Part shown: positions 62,498 through 64,000 of the stretch, in pieces
Numbering within the stretch: the stretch's first letter is position 1
Layout of the letters: every line of letters starts with the position of its first letter
Source: Terrimonas pollutisoli
GTDB taxonomy: Bacteria > Bacteroidota > Bacteroidia > Chitinophagales > Chitinophagaceae
Direction: 5' to 3'
NCBI RefSeq assembly: GCF_029360765.1
Contig: NZ_JARKNA010000015.1
Coordinates: 81,201 to 145,200, forward strand
Length of the DNA stretch: 64,000 nt
The notes under the pieces: model-generated
Told to the model about the DNA's origin: nothing
Database searches by the model: none
What the model saw: the letters and a program-made list of their open reading frames with translations, nothing else
Translations under genes and position numbers: made by a program

Positions 62498-63295
62498 ATG
62501 GCAAAACACTTCAATAGTAAATCATCTTCGAAAGTCCCTCCCCCGGAGGGATTTAGGGAGGCCTATACATTGCACCTTGCCGATACTGCATTGATCCTGG
62601 GACATCGAAATAGTGAGTGGTGTGGGCACGGGCCGATACTGGAACAGGACATCGCTATCTCCAATATTTCACTCGATCTTATAGGGCAGGCCAGAAATTT
62701 TTATCAATATGCCGCATTATTAAAAGCTGATGGCTCAACGGAAGATACCCTTGCCTATTTCCGGGATGCCAATGAGTTTAAAAATCTGCTGCTGGCGGAA
62801 CAGCCAAAGGGAGATTGGGCTCAAACAACACTTCGTCAATTTTTCTTTAGTGCTTACCAGTATGATTTGTATGATAAACTAAAAGAAAGTAGCGATCACC
62901 AACTATCAGCCATTGCTTCCAAAGCTCTCAAAGAGGTAAGTTATCATCTTCGCTGGAGCAGTGAGTGGGTAATACGATTAGGTGATGGCACTGGAGAAAG
63001 CAATAAAAGAATGGCAAACGCCATTGAATCACTATGGAGTTATACAGATGAGATGTTTAATGCAGCCTTTTTTGAAACCTCACTTATCGCCGAAAATATA
63101 ATTCCGGATATATCTCTTCTTAAAGAGCCCTGGATGAAGAAGGTGACAGAAATATTTGAAGAAGCCACTTTACCTGTGCCACGAACGTCATTAGTATATA
63201 CGGGAGGAAAAATCGGGCAACATACGGACCATCTTTCAACTATTTTAGAAGAACTGCAATCAGTAGCAAGGGCCTATCCTTCAGCAACATGGTGA
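62498..63295 (+). CDS. paaC: Phenylacetyl-CoA epoxidase structural subunit PaaC, with inserted N-terminal segment
   Basis: Protein of 265 aa. From about residue 23 it is a normal PaaC: YTLHLADTALILGHRNSEW, LDLIGQARNFYQYAALL, LLLAEQPKGDWAQT, EVSYHLRWSSEWVIRLGDGT and the ending TGGKIGQHTDHLSTILEELQ. PaaC is the ferritin-like partner that lost the metal-binding role and stabilises PaaA. Residues 10-22 (SSKVPPPEGFREA) come from a palindromic element in the same frame as the one in PaaB. The stop codon is 26 bases before the paaD ATG, and that gap is again made of an element. Confidence 0.95.
   Translation: MAKHFNSKSSSKVPPPEGFREAYTLHLADTALILGHRNSEWCGHGPILEQDIAISNISLDLIGQARNFYQYAALLKADGSTEDTLAYFRDANEFKNLLLAEQPKGDWAQTTLRQFFFSAYQYDLYDKLKESSDHQLSAIASKALKEVSYHLRWSSEWVIRLGDGTGESNKRMANAIESLWSYTDEMFNAAFFETSLIAENIIPDISLLKEPWMKKVTEIFEEATLPVPRTSLVYTGGKIGQHTDHLSTILEELQSVARAYPSATW
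62525..62563 (-). repeat. Palindromic element inside paaC
   Basis: TCTTCGAAAG, hairpin TCCCTCC-ccc-GGAGGGA (62535-62551), then TTTAGGGAGGCC. Read in frame as SSKVPPPEGFREA near the N-terminus of PaaC. Confidence 0.88.
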
Positions 63296-63318
63296 AGCCC
63301 CAGCCCCTAAAGGGGAGT
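63296..63318 (+). repeat. Palindromic element between paaC and paaD
   Basis: AGCCCCAG, then the hairpin CCCC-taaa-GGGG (63304-63315), then AGTT. It begins at the paaC stop and ends 3 bases before the paaD ATG; its AGGGGAG lies 6 bases before the ATG and could serve as a ribosome-binding site. Confidence 0.78.
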
Positions 63319-63321
63319 TAT

Positions 63322-63867
63322 ATGAATATTAAGAATCAATATAGTAACGTAACTCATTCTTCTGACGAAGAAAAAAAGGTATGGTCAATCCTTGATTCAA
63401 TTAATGATCCTGAAATTCCTGTATTATCCATTACTGATTTAGGAATTGTCAGGAAGATAATACTGTATCAAGATCCCCCTTTAGGGGATGGGGGTATCGA
63501 AATTGTTATTACACCTACTTATACGGGCTGTCCCGCAATGGACATGATAGCGGCGAATATCAGGCTGGAATTGTCCGAAAATGGTTTTAAAAAAATAAAA
63601 ATCACGACTGTTCTTTCGCCGGCATGGACTACTGATTGGATGAGCGAGGAGGGAAAAAAGAAATTAAAAGAATATGGAATTGCTCCTCCTAATCCGAAAC
63701 AACAGGTTTGCAACAACGATCTATTTGCACCCCACGAAGCAGTTCAATGCCCGCGGTGCAACTCCTGGCATACTCACCGTTTGAGCGAATTCGGTTCTAC
63801 AGCATGTAAAGCGCTTTACCAGTGCGATGCTTGCTATGAAACTTTCGATTATTTTAAGTGCCACTGA
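63322..63867 (+). CDS. paaD: PaaD, DUF59-type iron-sulfur maturation protein for phenylacetyl-CoA epoxidase
   Basis: Protein of 181 aa from the ATG at 63322; the frame reaching back to 63289 would overlap paaC. The N-terminal DUF59/MIP18 domain has DSINDPEIPVLSITDLGIV and TPTYTGCPAMDMIAANI, then AWTTDWMSEEGKKKLKEYGI. The C-terminal zinc-ribbon-like part has CPRCNSWHTHRLSEFGSTAC, then CDACYETFDYFKCH. PaaD helps assemble the metal or iron-sulfur centres of the epoxidase. Residues 51-58 (DPPLGDGG), between two beta strands, are encoded by a palindromic element and are not expected in PaaD. Confidence 0.96.
   Translation: MNIKNQYSNVTHSSDEEKKVWSILDSINDPEIPVLSITDLGIVRKIILYQDPPLGDGGIEIVITPTYTGCPAMDMIAANIRLELSENGFKKIKITTVLSPAWTTDWMSEEGKKKLKEYGIAPPNPKQQVCNNDLFAPHEAVQCPRCNSWHTHRLSEFGSTACKALYQCDACYETFDYFKCH
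63472..63494 (-). repeat. Palindromic element inside paaD
   Basis: Hairpin ATCCCC-cttta-GGGGAT (63473-63489) followed by GGGGG. Reverse complement CCCCCATCCCCTAAAGGGG matches the copy at 63296-63318. Read in frame as DPPLGDGG in a beta-hairpin loop of PaaD. Confidence 0.82.
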
Positions 63868-63893
63868 ATTCAGTAATTAATTCAAGTTGCTAG

Positions 63894-64000
63894 TTAATTG
63901 GTAAGCTTATTCAGTGTAAAAGCCAGAATAAACATTACCAGTTTGAGCAGGAATCCTTTAAAGGTCACTGCGTGTATTTTTCTAAGGAATAGCGCCTTTA
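63894..64000 (-). CDS. 3' end of a leftward gene, probable membrane-protein C-terminus
   Basis: Reading leftward from base 64000, an open frame of 35 codons ends at TAA 63896-63894. The translated end has VTFKGFLLKLVMFILAFTLN and then KLTN, a hydrophobic helix followed by a short polar tail. The gene would start outside the window and converge on paaD with a gap of 26 bases. Too short to name; it could also be a chance frame. Confidence 0.4.
   Translation of the reverse strand, partial: KALFLRKIHAVTFKGFLLKLVMFILAFTLNKLTN

Noticed and set aside
63289..63321. Upstream start of paaD at 63289
   Set aside because: It overlaps paaC and would translate the intergenic palindromic element; the ATG at 63322 matches the family start and has an AGGGGAG just upstream.

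Overview
ORGANISM. The window looks like the chromosome of a soil- or rhizosphere-type Bacteroidota, most likely a Chitinophagaceae relative. Reasons: three SusC/RagA receptors (one partial), two of them with adjacent SusD lipoproteins, a FecI/FecR-STN receptor cassette, type IX secretion C-terminal domains, TAnnTTTG-like promoters, almost no Shine-Dalgarno sequences, and moderate-to-low GC. No rRNA, tRNA, CRISPR array, transposase or prophage gene was seen. LAYOUT. (1) 1-2.3 kb: 5' part of a SusC gene, divergent from a LacI-type regulator with a good palindromic operator. (2) 2.4-13.7 kb: a leftward starch/maltodextrin-type Sus operon (secreted GH13 amylase, Nudix-type regulator, susC, susD, susE, susF) with operator-like palindromes in front of susC and the amylase. 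(3) 13.7-23 kb: housekeeping and small genes (ligA, DUF2461, yceI, a lipoprotein, asd, an unlisted 38-codon ORF ending in a strong terminator, a lamin-tail protein, a frameshifted hicA with intact hicB, an orphan hicB, a PfkB kinase). (4) 23.1-24.8 kb: TetR (PaaR-like) and paaE. (5) 25.3-54.7 kb: a leftward island of about 29 kb: ECF sigma, FecR, SusC with STN domain, SusD, LamG lipoprotein, a 1095-aa FG-GAP/CRTAC1 lipoprotein, four tandem GH144/glycoamylase-like proteins, Gfo/Idh oxidoreductase, DoxX, GMC oxidoreductase, GH43-like, SGNH esterase, GH3, sulfatase and GH30. GH144 plus GH3 points to beta-1,2-glucan (sophoro-oligosaccharide) use. (6) 54.9-63.9 kb: paaA, then a 6-kb operon (amine permease, glutamine-synthetase-like ligase, Fe-alcohol dehydrogenase, and a gamma-glutamyl hydrolase fused to an aldehyde dehydrogenase), then paaB, paaC, paaD. 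HOW IT WORKS TOGETHER. Regions 2 and 5 are two glycan-use systems with different control logic: a Nudix regulator with palindromic operators, and sigma/anti-sigma signalling through an STN receptor. PaaA, B, C, D and E make the phenylacetyl-CoA epoxidase, but the genes are split twice, by the glucan island and by the amine operon. The amine operon reads as a complete route: import an amino alcohol such as ethanolamine, gamma-glutamylate it, oxidise alcohol to aldehyde to acid, then release glutamate. HIDDEN STRUCTURE. A family of short GC-rich palindromic elements (about 25-55 bp) recurs at 19.3, 32.1, 40.3, 58.7 and five times between 62.1 and 63.5 kb. Several copies lie inside genes (paaB, paaC, paaD, the GH43-like gene) and are read through in frame, giving peptides such as SSKASPMGGGLEGA and PHPNLPPKGEG; others sit in gaps between genes of the same operon. 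They resemble in concept the Rickettsia palindromic elements and are the most unusual signal in the window.
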